The notes beneath the pieces were generated by a model. It had not been told where the DNA came from, made no database searches, and saw nothing but the letters and a program-made list of their open reading frames with translations. A program made the position numbers and the translations under genes. Shown one piece after another: positions 40,001-48,666 of a stretch of 64,000 nucleotides of DNA. The DNA is from Lophius americanus (lineage: Eukaryota > Chordata > Actinopteri > Lophiiformes > Lophiidae), in NCBI GenBank assembly GCA_037951165.1, contig JBBDHG010000061.1:1349501-1413500 (forward strand). The letters are read 5' to 3'. Positions within the stretch are counted from its first letter, which is position 1; every line of letters begins with the position of its first letter.

Positions 40001-43000
40001 AGATAACGGTCCCCATTTTGGTGACCTCAGGTAAAAGGAGGGATTCTGATGAGGATGGGTGGAAGGTGGGGGCGTTGTCGTTGACGTCTGAAATGGATAT
40101 TCGTACCCGGCTGGTACCATATGCTGGAGGAGATCCTGAACGGGCCTGGATCTCCAGGTCAAGACTGGAGCTGGTTTCATGATCGAGAGGAAGGGCAGTG
40201 CGAATGGTGCCGGAGGTACTATCAACTGTAAAGTAACCATCAGGGTCTCCAGAGGAGATGGAGTATAAGATATCCTTATAAACACCTGCATAGAAGACAG
40301 CAAAATATATAAATCTATGATGAGAAAACAAGTTCGGCAGAAGGGTGGAAAAACGGGGAAAAATGATCATCAATAACTATAAAACGCATTAAGTAGTAAC
40401 ATTTGCAGAAAAAAACCCTGTTATTTATGCTTGTTTAAGTTATACTAAAATGTTTACCTCTGCCATCCACTCCTCTAAAATGACAAATAAAAAATAAATC
40501 CCATGAGATCCATCTCCACGCCAGCAGACAGGAATGTGTTGTGTTTACTTCTTATCCAAATGTTAATGAAGGCTCCCTTCGGGAGGCATAATCACTGAAA
40601 GCCCTGAACAGCAAGGGACGATGGTTCTCTGTTAAGTACGCCAAAAAGAGTACTTCAATCTCAACCGCACTCAGGATTACAGTCTCATCGAAATCTATTT
40701 CTCCATCGTTAATGCCGGAGGAAAATGAAGGTCCGGCCACCGTTAAAAGACTCCACAGTAAAGCTGACACTGTGTGACGTATGAGATTTCTTAATGGAGT
40801 CTGTGCTCTTGTGTATTTGTACAGCCACTGGGATGAGAAATAAGACATCACACACTCTCTGGCACTCACCTGTTTGTATAAACCGGTTCCCCATTGAAAA
40901 TCATGTAAAAAGATGACCAATAGACATAGAGAGAACGGAAAAAGAAAACACTCCAACGTAAGATTTGAGAGTTTCCACTCCTCACCTGTCTTAGCTGCAG
41001 CGCGGACCACTCCCACCGCCGTCCCCCTCAGAACGCCTTCGGACACAGTGAAGAAGTACTGGGCTTGTTCAAACACCGGAGATGTGACTGAGCCTCCCAC
41101 CACACTCACATTTACCCTGGCATTGACCGGCGCCGTCAAGCCACCGCCATCCTCCGCTGATATCACCATGGAGATTACCGTGTTGGCTTTGCCGTGGAGT
41201 GAACGAGAGAGAGAAATCACACCTGTAGAGTAAGAGAAGGGAAACTTAGGTTTAAGGAAGTTTAAATACACTGAAAAGGCTGTAGGTCACTATAAAAATA
41301 ATAATAATAATATTAATAATAATAATAATAATAATAATGGTAATGATGATAATAACAATACTATAATGATAATACTAATAATTGTTATTGTTATTATTAT
41401 TACAATAACTACAAAAACAAACACAACACTAATAATAATAATTAAAGTGTATGTATGAGTGTTAGTAGAGATACCTGTGTCCTTGTTGAGAGTGAAGAAA
41501 GCAGAGCCTCCCAAGGGTGCAGTACGGTAGGTCACCCTGCCATTTCCCCCACTATCAGGGTCATTCGCTGTTACCTTGACGACGGAGGTTCCCGGTGCAC
41601 TATGGGTACTGATACTAACTGTGTAGAGGACTGGATAGAAGGTGGGCCGGTTGTCATTGATGTCCACGACAGACACCCTCACGTGGGCTACTGAGCTCAA
41701 ACCACCCTGAAAATAAAAGGATCCACGTTACTGGACCTCATTTTGTGTTTTTCCATCCAAATACGGTGGTGCTGCCAGAATAACCAAGGTCATTGAATCC
41801 TGAAACTGTATTGAGAGGGCATTCAATGACTAGTCCTTTTAGACAAAATGAGGCTAAATCATAGGAATAGCTCATTAATTAAATCTTATCCTCACACCCT
41901 CCCTGGACTATATAGGGACAATATTCAACTTGTTTACTATCCCTTCGTGAAGAGCAGAATTTCAGGACTTTTTCGGATTTTTTTTACAGATTTACGACTC
42001 GCTGTAGACGCAAAGCAGCTGCAACGGCGGAAGCACGAGTTCTCTCTTGAAACTCCCTAATATATGAAGCCAATCAACTTTAACATGCTTAAGTCTGCAG
42101 GGCGAAAAAGGTGACCCCCATCATGTTGCATCCTTGGACTTAGTCTAATGAGCCCAGTAGAAAAGGACAGTGGAGGCAGAGGGGTGAGACCCCAGCTGAA
42201 GTAAGATGGGGATGTGCTATAGGGTGGGTGGGACGGTAAATGATAGACTTCATTCAATCTTTACCTAAACAGGGGTTAGCTGTTTAGCTATGATATCCAA
42301 TTATATTCTGGAAGCTCTTGCAGAAAGTGACTTTGATGTTCATTTGTAATAAGTAATAACACTCACAGCAAAATAAGATAAAAGCCAGAAGTACTCTCAT
42401 CTGTGCTATGCTCATGTTTTTCTTATTATTGCAGAAAGCTAAATTATAGTTTGAAGTTGCCTCTGGTTATTGCAATTCTTGTTAATTGTTAATAGATCCC
42501 CAAATATCAAAAGAGTTACCCAGAAATCCCTATTTGAGACCAATCATTTCAAATGAGCTATAAATGAGCCTGAAAGTATTACAGCCCACCAGAATGAACC
42601 CCGATCGAAATAAAAGAATAAAAACTGTTTAAAATACAAATGTCTTAACCTGCAAGGGAAAAATAATGACCAGTTATAGAGTCATGCTTCACTCAGCACA
42701 AACGTGGAAATAGCTGTTGAAATAGCTAAGCTGTTTAATCCAAGTACAAAAACTGATTTTTTTTTTTAGGGTTTTGTTTCCTGACTAGCTGGTTTTCCAT
42801 TCTTCAAGTCAAGTCAGTCAGATAAACTAGCCAGGATGTAGCTTCATAACATCAAATATACATAGGAGTTACATTTCTTCTCTTGTTGAACTCTTGGAAA
42901 GAGAGAGAAATATATGAATCCCCACAATATAATTCTCAAAGGATTCCTTTGTCTGACAAATTGAAAAGGTTACATGGATTATAACTAGTAATTCCCAGTC

Positions 43001-43218
43001 CTTAGAATATAGGGTAATACCACTCTTACTCCATCTGTTGCAGTGACGGTCAAGTCAAACATGTCCAATCCCTCATCCCGGTCCAGAGTTGTACGTGTGC
43101 AAATCTGGCCAGACTCCTTGTTGATGACAAAGTGGGTCGATGTTGGGCTTCCTGAGACGGAACCAAGTGTGTAAGATATGGCACCAAAGGAGCCCCGATC
43201 CTCATCTGTAGCCGAGAC
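22954..43218 (-). CDS. dchs1: Dachsous-family giant cadherin, 25 coding exons, 5' end outside window
   Basis: Single-pass cell-surface protocadherin; by family knowledge Dachsous binds Fat cadherins between neighbouring cells and acts in planar cell polarity and Hippo signalling. The 25 exons (listed separately) join in frame to 2704 codons plus TGA at 22954. Seen: 22 tandem cadherin repeats of about 100-110 residues with DxNDNxPxF linkers, LDRE and PEN motifs, DxD calcium residues, one transmembrane helix (about 24026-24105, ending in a KSRRRKK stop-transfer) and a tail of about 356 residues. The tail contains EDDEIRMINE, ELRGSYNWDYLL, PQFQPLANVFTEIARLKDE and SISSAAMSPSFSPSLSPLAA, which I recognise from DCHS1. 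Family length is about 3300 residues, so roughly 600 residues (signal peptide to EC5) are missing beyond 64000. Dachsous is near certain; DCHS1 rather than DCHS2 is likely, and the teleost a/b paralogue is undetermined. Confidence 0.95.
25093..25502 (-). CDS. dchs1: dchs exon 24 of window (EC24, EC25 start)
   Basis: 410 bp, acceptor CTTTCCAG, donor GTGGGT. Encodes the body of EC24, which is longer than usual (an extra loop around RFLEGRGFQTVGNLLLAEG), linker DVNDNPPVF, and the EC25 start LNEGASAGTEI. Confidence 0.94.
25589..25760 (-). CDS. dchs1: dchs exon 23 of window (EC23 end, EC24 start)
   Basis: 172 bp, acceptor CTATCCAG, donor GTCAGT. Encodes TVFINHRTEFDPERP, EASDGGSPSL, linker DVNDNAPLF and HQSDY. 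Confidence 0.94.
25888..26029 (-). CDS. dchs1: dchs exon 22 of window (EC23, first half)
   Basis: 142 bp, acceptor TGCACTTCAG, donor GTAAAC. Encodes VTLPEHTAPGSAVITV, ATDRDSGENGRITYRV and IDPNNG. Confidence 0.94.
26576..26862 (-). CDS. dchs1: dchs exon 21 of window (EC22, EC23 start)
   Basis: 287 bp, acceptor TTCTGTCAG, donor GTATGA. Encodes MLIGTEITLVTGNDVDSTP, the LDFEEKTWYTLTVRATD strand, linker DINDNAPTF and HDLYQ. Confidence 0.94.
26953..27083 (-). CDS. dchs1: dchs exon 20 of window (EC21 end, EC22 start)
   Basis: 131 bp, acceptor CATCCACAG, donor GTAAGA. Encodes LVVTATDRGSPRL, linker DQNDNSPTI and the PE of the EC22 PEN motif, which is completed across the splice junction. Confidence 0.93.
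27527..27678 (-). CDS. dchs1: dchs exon 19 of window (EC21 middle)
   Basis: 152 bp, acceptor TCTCCTAG, donor GTGAGA. Encodes VVAVDVDQGQNGQVTYSI, IDPTTGSI and MDREIFTQTK. Confidence 0.93.
27794..28005 (-). CDS. dchs1: dchs exon 18 of window (EC20 end, EC21 start)
   Basis: 212 bp, acceptor TCCTTCAG, donor GTACTT. Encodes EISVQSSKGLDFEDTPRL, linker DVNDNLPRF and the EC21 start with KEAQGYEMPIIQ. Confidence 0.93.
28133..28246 (-). CDS. dchs1: dchs exon 17 of window (EC20 middle)
   Basis: 114 bp, acceptor AATTCCAG, donor GTGAAA. Encodes TAVAQAQAQHPDGTRRG then FSISSSTG. The DxD of the A-prime region is replaced by QHPDG, so calcium binding here looks weakened. Confidence 0.9.
28339..28735 (-). 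CDS. dchs1: dchs exon 16 of window (EC18 linker, EC19, EC20 start)
   Basis: 397 bp, acceptor TTCTTCTAG. Linker DVNDNIPSF, full EC19 (AEDKDFGANGSVFYRF, INSLTGEI) and EC20 start IQENASKG. The EC19-EC20 linker KELEYSGIRF lacks DxNDN. Frame continuity demands the poor donor GTCTGA at 28337-28338. Confidence 0.9.
28840..29046 (-). CDS. dchs1: dchs exon 15 of window (EC18 body)
   Basis: 207 bp, phase 0 at both ends, acceptor GATTTAAG, donor GTAAAA. Encodes VSATDADENLNGKVLYFL, VDENTGVL, SLDREKLASYNF and NSTAQ. Confidence 0.93.
29155..29411 (-). CDS. dchs1: dchs exon 14 of window (EC17 end, EC18 start)
   Basis: 257 bp, acceptor ACTCCAG, donor GTCAGT. Encodes DPDGDFHLHPSTGAL, GLDRERRAGYSL, linker DVNDNSPVF and VSEGAAEGSQILE. 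Confidence 0.93.
29894..30103 (-). CDS. dchs1: dchs exon 13 of window (EC16 end, EC17 start)
   Basis: 210 bp, acceptor CTTAACAG, donor GTGAGT. Encodes YARDRGMPP, linker DVNDNNPVF, PENQVPV and ATDPDSGLGGELEYRIT. Confidence 0.93.
30191..30316 (-). CDS. dchs1: dchs exon 12 of window (EC16 middle)
   Basis: 126 bp, acceptor AATTTAG. Encodes SNGQVMYGGVTEEGF, INPVTGVI and ELDAEQQNHYSL. The only donor that keeps the frame is the weak GTGCTG. Confidence 0.88.
30317..31669 (-). other. dchs intron with MITE
   Basis: 1.35-kb intron between exons 11 and 12. Apart from the inverted-repeat element at 30635-30922 I see no structure. Cadherin repeat EC16 is complete without it. Confidence 0.7.
30635..30922. 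mobile_element. MITE-like non-autonomous DNA transposon
   Basis: About 288 bp bounded by imperfect terminal inverted repeats of about 44 bp: the left end begins ACCACTTTAAAATAACAATA at 30635, and the right end (30879-30922) read in reverse complement begins ACCAGTTTACAATAAGACAC. The interior is AT-rich and non-coding. I could not settle a target-site duplication. Confidence 0.65.
31670..31909 (-). CDS. dchs1: dchs exon 11 of window (EC15 end, EC16 start)
   Basis: 240 bp, acceptor CTTCTGTAG, donor GTTAGA. Encodes LKALDREVQEDFNLTIVAED, linker DVNDEAPVF, and EC16 start with MENKGPGTTV and ATDRDQG. Confidence 0.94.
32085..32114. repeat. hairpin with perfect 12-bp arms
   Basis: ACCAGTAAACAG, six-base loop, CTGTTTACTGGT, in the intron between window exons 10 and 11. 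Confidence 0.85.
32940..33070 (-). mobile_element. LINE reverse-transcriptase fragment (copy 3)
   Basis: Minus strand carries the GVPQGS block within GACCCATGGTGTCCCCCAGG, plus flanks that align with the copies at 11790 and 12150 (shared TGAACCxGTTTATAATAT on the plus strand). Dead fragment inside a dchs intron. Confidence 0.65.
34668..34783 (-). CDS. dchs1: dchs exon 10 of window (EC15 middle)
   Basis: 116 bp, acceptor GTCTTAAAG, donor GTAAGC. Encodes ARDEDEGENGRVSYRI and FSLNPNTG. Confidence 0.93.
34879..35174 (-). CDS. dchs1: dchs exon 9 of window (EC14, EC15 start)
   Basis: 296 bp, acceptor CTATTATAG, donor GTGAGC. EC14 body with LDPSSGVL, KLDREST, linker DENDNAPVF, then the EC15 start MEDQPVG. 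Confidence 0.94.
35652..36092 (-). CDS. dchs1: dchs exon 8 of window (EC13, EC14 start)
   Basis: 441 bp (147 codons), phase 0 at both ends, acceptor CTCCTCAAG, donor GTATGA. It begins with a Ser-rich linker (VLSSSRSSQKPG) in place of DxNDN, then a whole EC13 (LDFEKGSRYTL, linker DSNDHTPQF) and the start of EC14 with PENRQPG. Confidence 0.93.
36093..37859 (-). other. dchs intron, no internal gene seen
   Basis: 1.77-kb intron between exons 7 and 8. A short (CA)n run at about 36700 and a C run at about 37003 are present; nothing else is recognisable. Confidence 0.7.
37860..38017 (-). CDS. dchs1: dchs exon 7 of window (EC12, second half)
   Basis: 158 bp, acceptor CTCTGAAG, donor GTAAAC. Encodes FSFNPNTGEL, the YTFTVTAADHGTPGL strand and the final strand CQLQIE. 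The usual DxNDNxPxF linker is absent at the exon junction. Confidence 0.91.
38122..38218 (-). CDS. dchs1: dchs exon 6 of window (EC12, first part)
   Basis: 97 bp, acceptor CCACTGCAG, donor GTCAGT. Encodes VIESLPSGTVLG then AKDPDEGENGTVYYSLS, a textbook first half of a cadherin repeat. Confidence 0.92.
38891..39078 (-). CDS. dchs1: dchs exon 5 of window (EC11 end, EC12 start)
   Basis: 188 bp, acceptor CTTTCAG, donor GTAAGA. Encodes the LALDREQQSSYQL segment, linker LDENDHAPIF and the first strand of EC12. Confidence 0.93.
39230..40285 (-). CDS. dchs1: dchs exon 4 of window (EC8-EC11)
   Basis: 1056 bp, by far the largest internal exon, acceptor CTATGCAG, donor GTGAGG. It encodes the rest of EC8 (linker DVNDNAPTF), all of EC9 (linker without DxNDN: QAQDAQGPNF), all of EC10 (linker DENDNSPRL, with a run of eight serines) and the first half of EC11. 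LDHE and LDRE motifs are visible. Confidence 0.95.
40986..41222 (-). CDS. dchs1: dchs exon 3 of window (EC7 end, EC8 start)
   Basis: 237 bp, acceptor TACTCTACAG, donor GTGAGG. Second half of EC7 and first strands of EC8. The EC7-EC8 linker reads VVGGSVTSPVF and lacks DxNDN. The frame stays open past the donor into the following intron down to 40552 (see findings). Confidence 0.92.
41296..41450. repeat. ATA/ATT trinucleotide tract
   Basis: Imperfect (ATA)n followed by (TTA)n, in the intron between window exons 2 and 3. Confidence 0.85.
41475..41706 (-). CDS. dchs1: dchs exon 2 of window (EC6 end, EC7 start)
   Basis: 232 bp, entered in phase 0 after ATTTTCAG and left after one base at a GTATCT donor. 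Encodes the EC6 end with linker DINDNRPTF, then the first half of EC7 with NDPDSGGNG and NKDTG. A polymorphic-looking ATA/ATT tract lies in the intron just 3' of it (about 41296-41450). Confidence 0.93.
41707..43029 (-). other. dchs intron, nothing seen
   Basis: 1.32-kb intron, AT-rich, without recognisable repeats or coding sequence. Confidence 0.7.
43030..43218 (-). CDS. dchs1: dchs exon 1 of window (EC6, first half)
   Basis: 63 codons, phase 0 at both ends, between a TTCCTCAG acceptor and a GTAAGA donor. It opens with VSATDEDRGSFGAISYTLG, the calcium-binding DxD and strand motifs of a repeat whose start lies on the preceding, off-window exon. It contains TLDRDEG, a variant of the LDRE motif. 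This is the most 5' exon I can find. Confidence 0.9.
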
Positions 43219-43937
43219 CTGAGGAAAAAGAGAAATGATTTAAGACAGATGGTCCGCTGGTGCCAAATAGCCTGTGAAACACACGGATTTCAAAAAGCAT
43301 CACATGAACACACCCTGCAGGTCCAGAGCGCTCCATGAGAGAGAACCTTCGTGTGTCATAATAATTATTTACGAGCTAGAGGCCTTTCTGTTGTCACAAT
43401 ACCGTCCAATGTCATGGTCATTTCACAGGCCTACACATCTGCACTTGTCCAAATATCACACACCGTACTAATGCTTGTTATGATTTCCAGGATGCTATAA
43501 AAGCAGGCCATCTGTGAGAGCAGTTAATTTTCACAGATCACAGGTAAAGTATGTTAAACAAAAAAAGGAAGGAGCACCCATTTGAAAAATCTGGCAAAGA
43601 TACATTGGCAGAGGGGGTTCCATGGAGACAGAAGGAGCTGACAGAGCACTTTTAGTAGAGGGCTTCTGCTCGGTTCAAGGGTCAATGAAGGCACTTTGCA
43701 GAACGTTACAAGGTCAAGACACGCCAAACTCATTTTCAACATGTGGCATTTAAATAAGATACCGAAAAACTGACTGACTTGGAAAGTCACTTGATGAACG
43801 TCAGACCTGAATCCTTACTCCCCCCTTCTTCTCAAAAGGACTTCAAACTGTTTACATAAAAAAGTCGCAGCAGGCAGGGGTCTTGCCCAGACCCTTGACC
43901 TCATTTATCTCATCTGCCAAACATCTTTCTTTCTCGA

Positions 43938-43963
43938 CAGACAGACAGACACACAGACAGACA

Positions 43964-44014
<51 letters not shown>

Positions 44015-44031
44015 CAAACACACACACACAT
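43938..44031. repeat. compound (GACA)n/(CA)n microsatellite
   Basis: (GACA)n passes into a pure (AC)n tract from about 43965 to 44012, then interrupted CA. Confidence 0.95.
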
Positions 44032-44629
44032 GCACACTTAAACATACATACATTTTATGCATCGACTAACTTTATTAAGACATTCACAAATCCTTGAAAA
44101 ACACAAAAGGGAAATGTTCCCTGTGCTCCAGCTTCCTGCTTCTGACTGAAGTTTGACATTGGACCAGAACATTGTTTGGTGGCATTTATGGCTGTTGTAA
44201 AAGTAACTTTCTCCCTCAGATCTTATCTGGCCTTGAGGCCGAGCCAAGATCTGAGAGATTAAATGACTGTCTCGATGTCACACAGCCTACTGGGCAGCAT
44301 GAAGAAGTGATCATTTTATAAAAACCTTTGAGTTTCAAGCAGTTCTGTGATTTTGTATGATCACCTTTAACATTTTCTGGCATAGGAAATATATTTGCTG
44401 TGCCAAACTAAATTAATATACCAAAACATGCTATATGATATAATAAAAGGTTGCAAAAGACAAAATCATTATGATTACAGGGATAGATTTGACAATAAAT
44501 ATAAGATACTTAGTCTAAAAAACTTTTTTATTAAACTACATAAACCCATTTGAGGAAAAGATCTCAAAGAATAATTTGTATATTCTAACTTTTAGCTGAC
44601 TTTTTCTAAATAACATTTTAAATTTTACT

Positions 44630-44663
44630 TTATTCCTCTAGTATGATCATACTAGAGGAATAA
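44630..44663. repeat. 34-bp perfect palindrome
   Basis: Arms of 17 bp without spacer, centred on TGATCA (left arm TTATTCCTCTAGTATGA). Flanking bases do not extend it. Confidence 0.9.
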
Positions 44664-45392
44664 CTTTTTTCCAAGATTGCTTGAACAAGCTATTACTTCT
44701 ACAATGAATCAACTTAATTCCAAGTTTATTTTAGATATCAATGCTCAAATGGGACGAAAAAAAATGTTTAAGTTAGTTGTTGATTAAAAAAAAAAGAAAA
44801 GCTGATGCTTAAACATCTCCAAAGACTGATTCCGCTAAAAAGAAAAGCTCCAAATAGTAACAAAACATGTTTGTTTATGTGTTTGCATAGATGCATGCCG
44901 TGATACAGTGTTTACATGGGTTTGCTTTATTTATACTGCTTTTTAGACAATAACAGGACAAACTGCAAGTTAGCTGAAGTCAAATACAACAGCACAAGAA
45001 TAAATATCCTGTCTCCTGGACCAACCTGTCGCCACTCTTATCTACTAGCTAACCAGTGCATTATGGGACTGAAAGTGACTTATAGCAATGGAGATAACAT
45101 ACAAACTGACAATATGTGTTATTGGAATATTTGAATTGTTAAAAAATTGTTGAACTGACACAGAAACAAATATTGCCCGACTGAGAAATATTACGCATCA
45201 TTTAAAGTTCATTTTGATGATTGTTTATTAACTTTTCACGTGCTTTTCAATAATAATTTATATTTCTTAATGTAATATCATGTGATATATTTTTCAGTGT
45301 CGTAAATTCTCAGTGTTAGAGAGGTGAGAATACAGTGATTCTTATATATGCACATATGATGAACTTACATGCAGAACAAATGTCTGCGCTGA

Positions 45393-45431
45393 AGCCTTAG
45401 ACACAGTGATGTAGCTACTATGTCTAAGGCT
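45393..45431. repeat. inverted repeat, 11-bp arms
   Basis: AGCCTTAGACA and TGTCTAAGGCT separated by 17 bases; could form a stem-loop. Confidence 0.8.
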
Positions 45432-46902
45432 ACATGACTGTAGCATTGTTTTCATGCCACAACACTTCTGTCGCTCTATAGCGTGTCTGTATTTTGCTGC
45501 ATAAGAATCATTGCAGACTTGAGCCTAAGAATTGCTAAGGGAGTTCAGCCACAAAGGAAAGAATTCTGTTTGCAAAACATGCACAATGTCAATGACGGTG
45601 TCATCACTTAAGGAGAGTCAGCATTCAAACGTCAACCTGCAGCAGAAACCTGTTCTGAGCTTGTGCTTTAGAAACGCTTGAGAGGAATGTTCCTGGCATA
45701 AATGCGACCACAGAACTCAATCAACCCATGAGCCAAGCTATTTAAAAGCTATTTGATTTAAAACGCTACCAGTAACGCTAACACCAGCCAACTGAGAAAT
45801 GTGGTTAAACTTGTAACCCCAGAACTTCTCACGCTGCTGCAGCCCAACCCAGCCTCCACCGTTCTGTTGTTATACTGGTTGGCCTTCAATAGTTGAACAG
45901 TAGCAGTAGTAACAGTAGAATTAGTAGTTGAACCTCCACTGCCTCTCCCTATCGCACCCCCTAGTGCTCTATACATTGAACCAACCTTTCCAGATAAAAA
46001 TCCAGTTCTTCCTCGCTCTAACTCCTCCATGACGTTAGAAAACTTTGAATATGGTCCACAAAATAGTCTTTGGTTATTGCTGTAACCCAAAGGATCTGAT
46101 GCGGCGCTGATGACCATTCTTTAATATCCCAGACTTTTGTATGGATATAGATATAATGATACATTTGAAGAGGACACAAAAGAAGATATCTGAACTTGTT
46201 CGGGCTCTAAACCCCATAGAAAGATGAAGACCATGGCAGACATCTGGCAACAACTTTGTTTCTGTTCCACGGGCGCGTCTTCATGTGACACACACCTACT
46301 AGTTAAAGACAGACATATAGGAAGACTACTACCCTGACCCATACTGCTACTATACTGTAGATTATTTAAATTTAGGAATATTAGCACTTTAGCACCGGGC
46401 TCTTAATCGTAGCATTCTCATGGCCAGACGTAGCTTTGGTTTCTGACGGGTCATGCTGTCCCCCCTCCTTTGGTCAGTGTTTACAATAGGCAGTTTCAGA
46501 CCCTAACTGGTACTTCCGGGGGATACAATGTTGAGACCAAGGCTATCTTTGGGATGTAGTCTAATGTCTGGCTGTTCATCATATCTTCCTGACTTGTGAT
46601 GATGGATTTAGCCACCTGTGGTGATGAGAAGTGGACAGCTATGCACATGCCCACACACACATATAGACCCTCATATATAGGATGACCCCTTCTTTTTTCA
46701 CTAAATCTAATTAAAGAGGCTTATACGCCCATGACCACCCATCTGGTCATATGGTGACTTCATCCTCACCTCTAACTTTACCCCAAAAGGTCTATAGATC
46801 ACAAAGACAAGGGAAACTGTCTCCTACCATGAAATCAGCAACAAAACAGGCATGAGAGAGTTTGTTAAATGTATATGAAGTCCTGGGGATGACCACATCA
46901 TA

Positions 46903-46930
46903 AATATATATATATATATATATATATATG
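46903..46930. repeat. (TA)n microsatellite
   Basis: About 14 TA units. Confidence 0.85.
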
Positions 46931-48259
46931 CTTGAATTTGACAGAGGCTTGCACAGAGTCTGGGAAAAATAAGAGCAGGACATTGATTCTCCACACACTA
47001 GAACATAAAGAAGTCTTCCACAGTATGGTATGGATTCTTCATGCTGGAAAAAAATATGCAAGACAAACACAAGGTTGTAATAAGAAAAAGGTTTATGCAA
47101 GCACACTTTCATGGAAACCTTGGGAGCTATAAAATGAAAGATGTAATGATTTGAGTTTTTCTCTGCTGCTGCATACTACATATATTAGCGTGGTAGCGTG
47201 GTTCCAGGCCTGAACTGCTGAAGTAGGGCTTAAAAAATGCAGACGGACAATGCAGAGATGAAGACAAACCTCAAAGGCTGGATTACCTGACTGTGCTGCC
47301 AAACCACAACAGTTTTAAAATGTGTAGCAGAAGAAAATCATATCAAACCTCCTGAAAAGACAGGAGCTGGTAAGGATCAACCCTGTCATCAGGACATTTC
47401 CCTCCTGTCAATCCATCTGACAGCACAGGACCAGAGCTGAGTTTATGCTACACAGGTCAGAGGGTTGGATCAGGATGACGCGCAGATATAATACCAAAAG
47501 CCAGCCATTTTTATTACAGTCTCCCACGTTTACCTCCTGTGCCTCAACTACTACAGAAGGTAGCACAGTTTTAAGCCAATACACTAATATAGGAAACACA
47601 CACGCTTTGAGATGTCTTTCTAAATCAAGAGGTCTGCTGGGCAGATGGTAGTGTTTGCCAGGGAAAAAAGTCCTCCCACGCCAGAGTCTGGTCTCCATGA
47701 CCTGCCAGCCCCAGCTATAAACACCTATTCCTCATCGCAGTGTCCAGAGATGTACGCTCATGATAAACATTTCATGCATACCCAAAAATCCTCAGACAGC
47801 ACTAGTACATTTAATCATCCATATCTCTCTTCCTCTGAGGCACAAGCTTCTGTTTGTATTATAGTGGTTCTACCTGTATGGATCCTCCACCAACAGTAAA
47901 ATACATTTTTGGACGCAGGCGTTTTGATGTTCTAGGTGTTGGAAGTGTGTTTTTCTTTTTTACTGTAAATACAGAAGTTCGGTATCTGTGTTTTTGTAAC
48001 TATCTAAATGATCTTGCTTTTGGATGAAGCAGCAGTTACAGTACAATTATTCACATTGTTTTACTGTATTTCTTTTATGGATGCAAATACATTAGAAGAC
48101 TCATATGGTGGTTTTTCAGCAGAAACGCTAGAAGGCATAGCTTGAGGCTAACTTTGGAAAAGCTAAGTACAAACCATTTGTGGTTAATCAACCATTGTGG
48201 TTGTTTTCTGTTGGAGCTCTGGTGTCCACCTGATAGGATGGTGAAACTCAGCACCTTGT

Positions 48260-48547
48260 GTAAATGGTGAAATGGTCTGATCTCCTTTAGCACCTTCACC
48301 CTCCCCACTAGTGGGATGGACCTCTCAAAGTGCTCCCAACACAAGCCAGCATTCACCCATTCACCCCAGGTAACCAGAGGTTACCATACAAGACACAATC
48401 TGTACAATCATTCAAACGCCACTTACAGCTAACTGGGTTTCTCTATCTTGCACAAAACAAACTTTGACATGAAGATTGATCATCGGCGTGGGATCATACT
48501 CGACCAATAACTGGGTGACTGCTCTACCTCCTGTACCACAGGCACCC
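48260..48547 (-). mobile_element. tRNA-derived teleost SINE
   Basis: On the minus strand the head reads GTGGTACAGGAGGTAGAGCAG, close to the RNA polymerase III A box of the common fish SINE, with a decayed B box (TCGAGTATGATCCC) about 25 nt on. The body contains GCACTTTGAGAGGTCCAT, and the end is ACCATTTCACCATTTACAC-like in plus orientation at 48263-48283. Diverged and probably inactive. Confidence 0.7.
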
Positions 48548-48548
48548 A

Positions 48549-48663
48549 CACACCTCCTGGTTTTATCAAGTAGTCTCCCATCGAGATGTTAACCAAGCCG
48601 TAACTTGCTTGACATCAAAGATCAGATGAGATTGGATGTAATCTGGCTGGCAGGGCTGTAAAC
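48549..48663 (-). pseudogene. 5S rRNA-like pseudogene, copy A
   Basis: The plus strand aligns with reverse-complemented vertebrate 5S rRNA over its full length: GTCTCCCATC, TAACCA, GCTTGACAT, AGATCAGATGAGAT and terminal GGCTGTAA are collinear matches. Many substitutions rule out a functional rRNA. It abuts the SINE head. Confidence 0.75.
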
Positions 48664-48666
48664 CAG

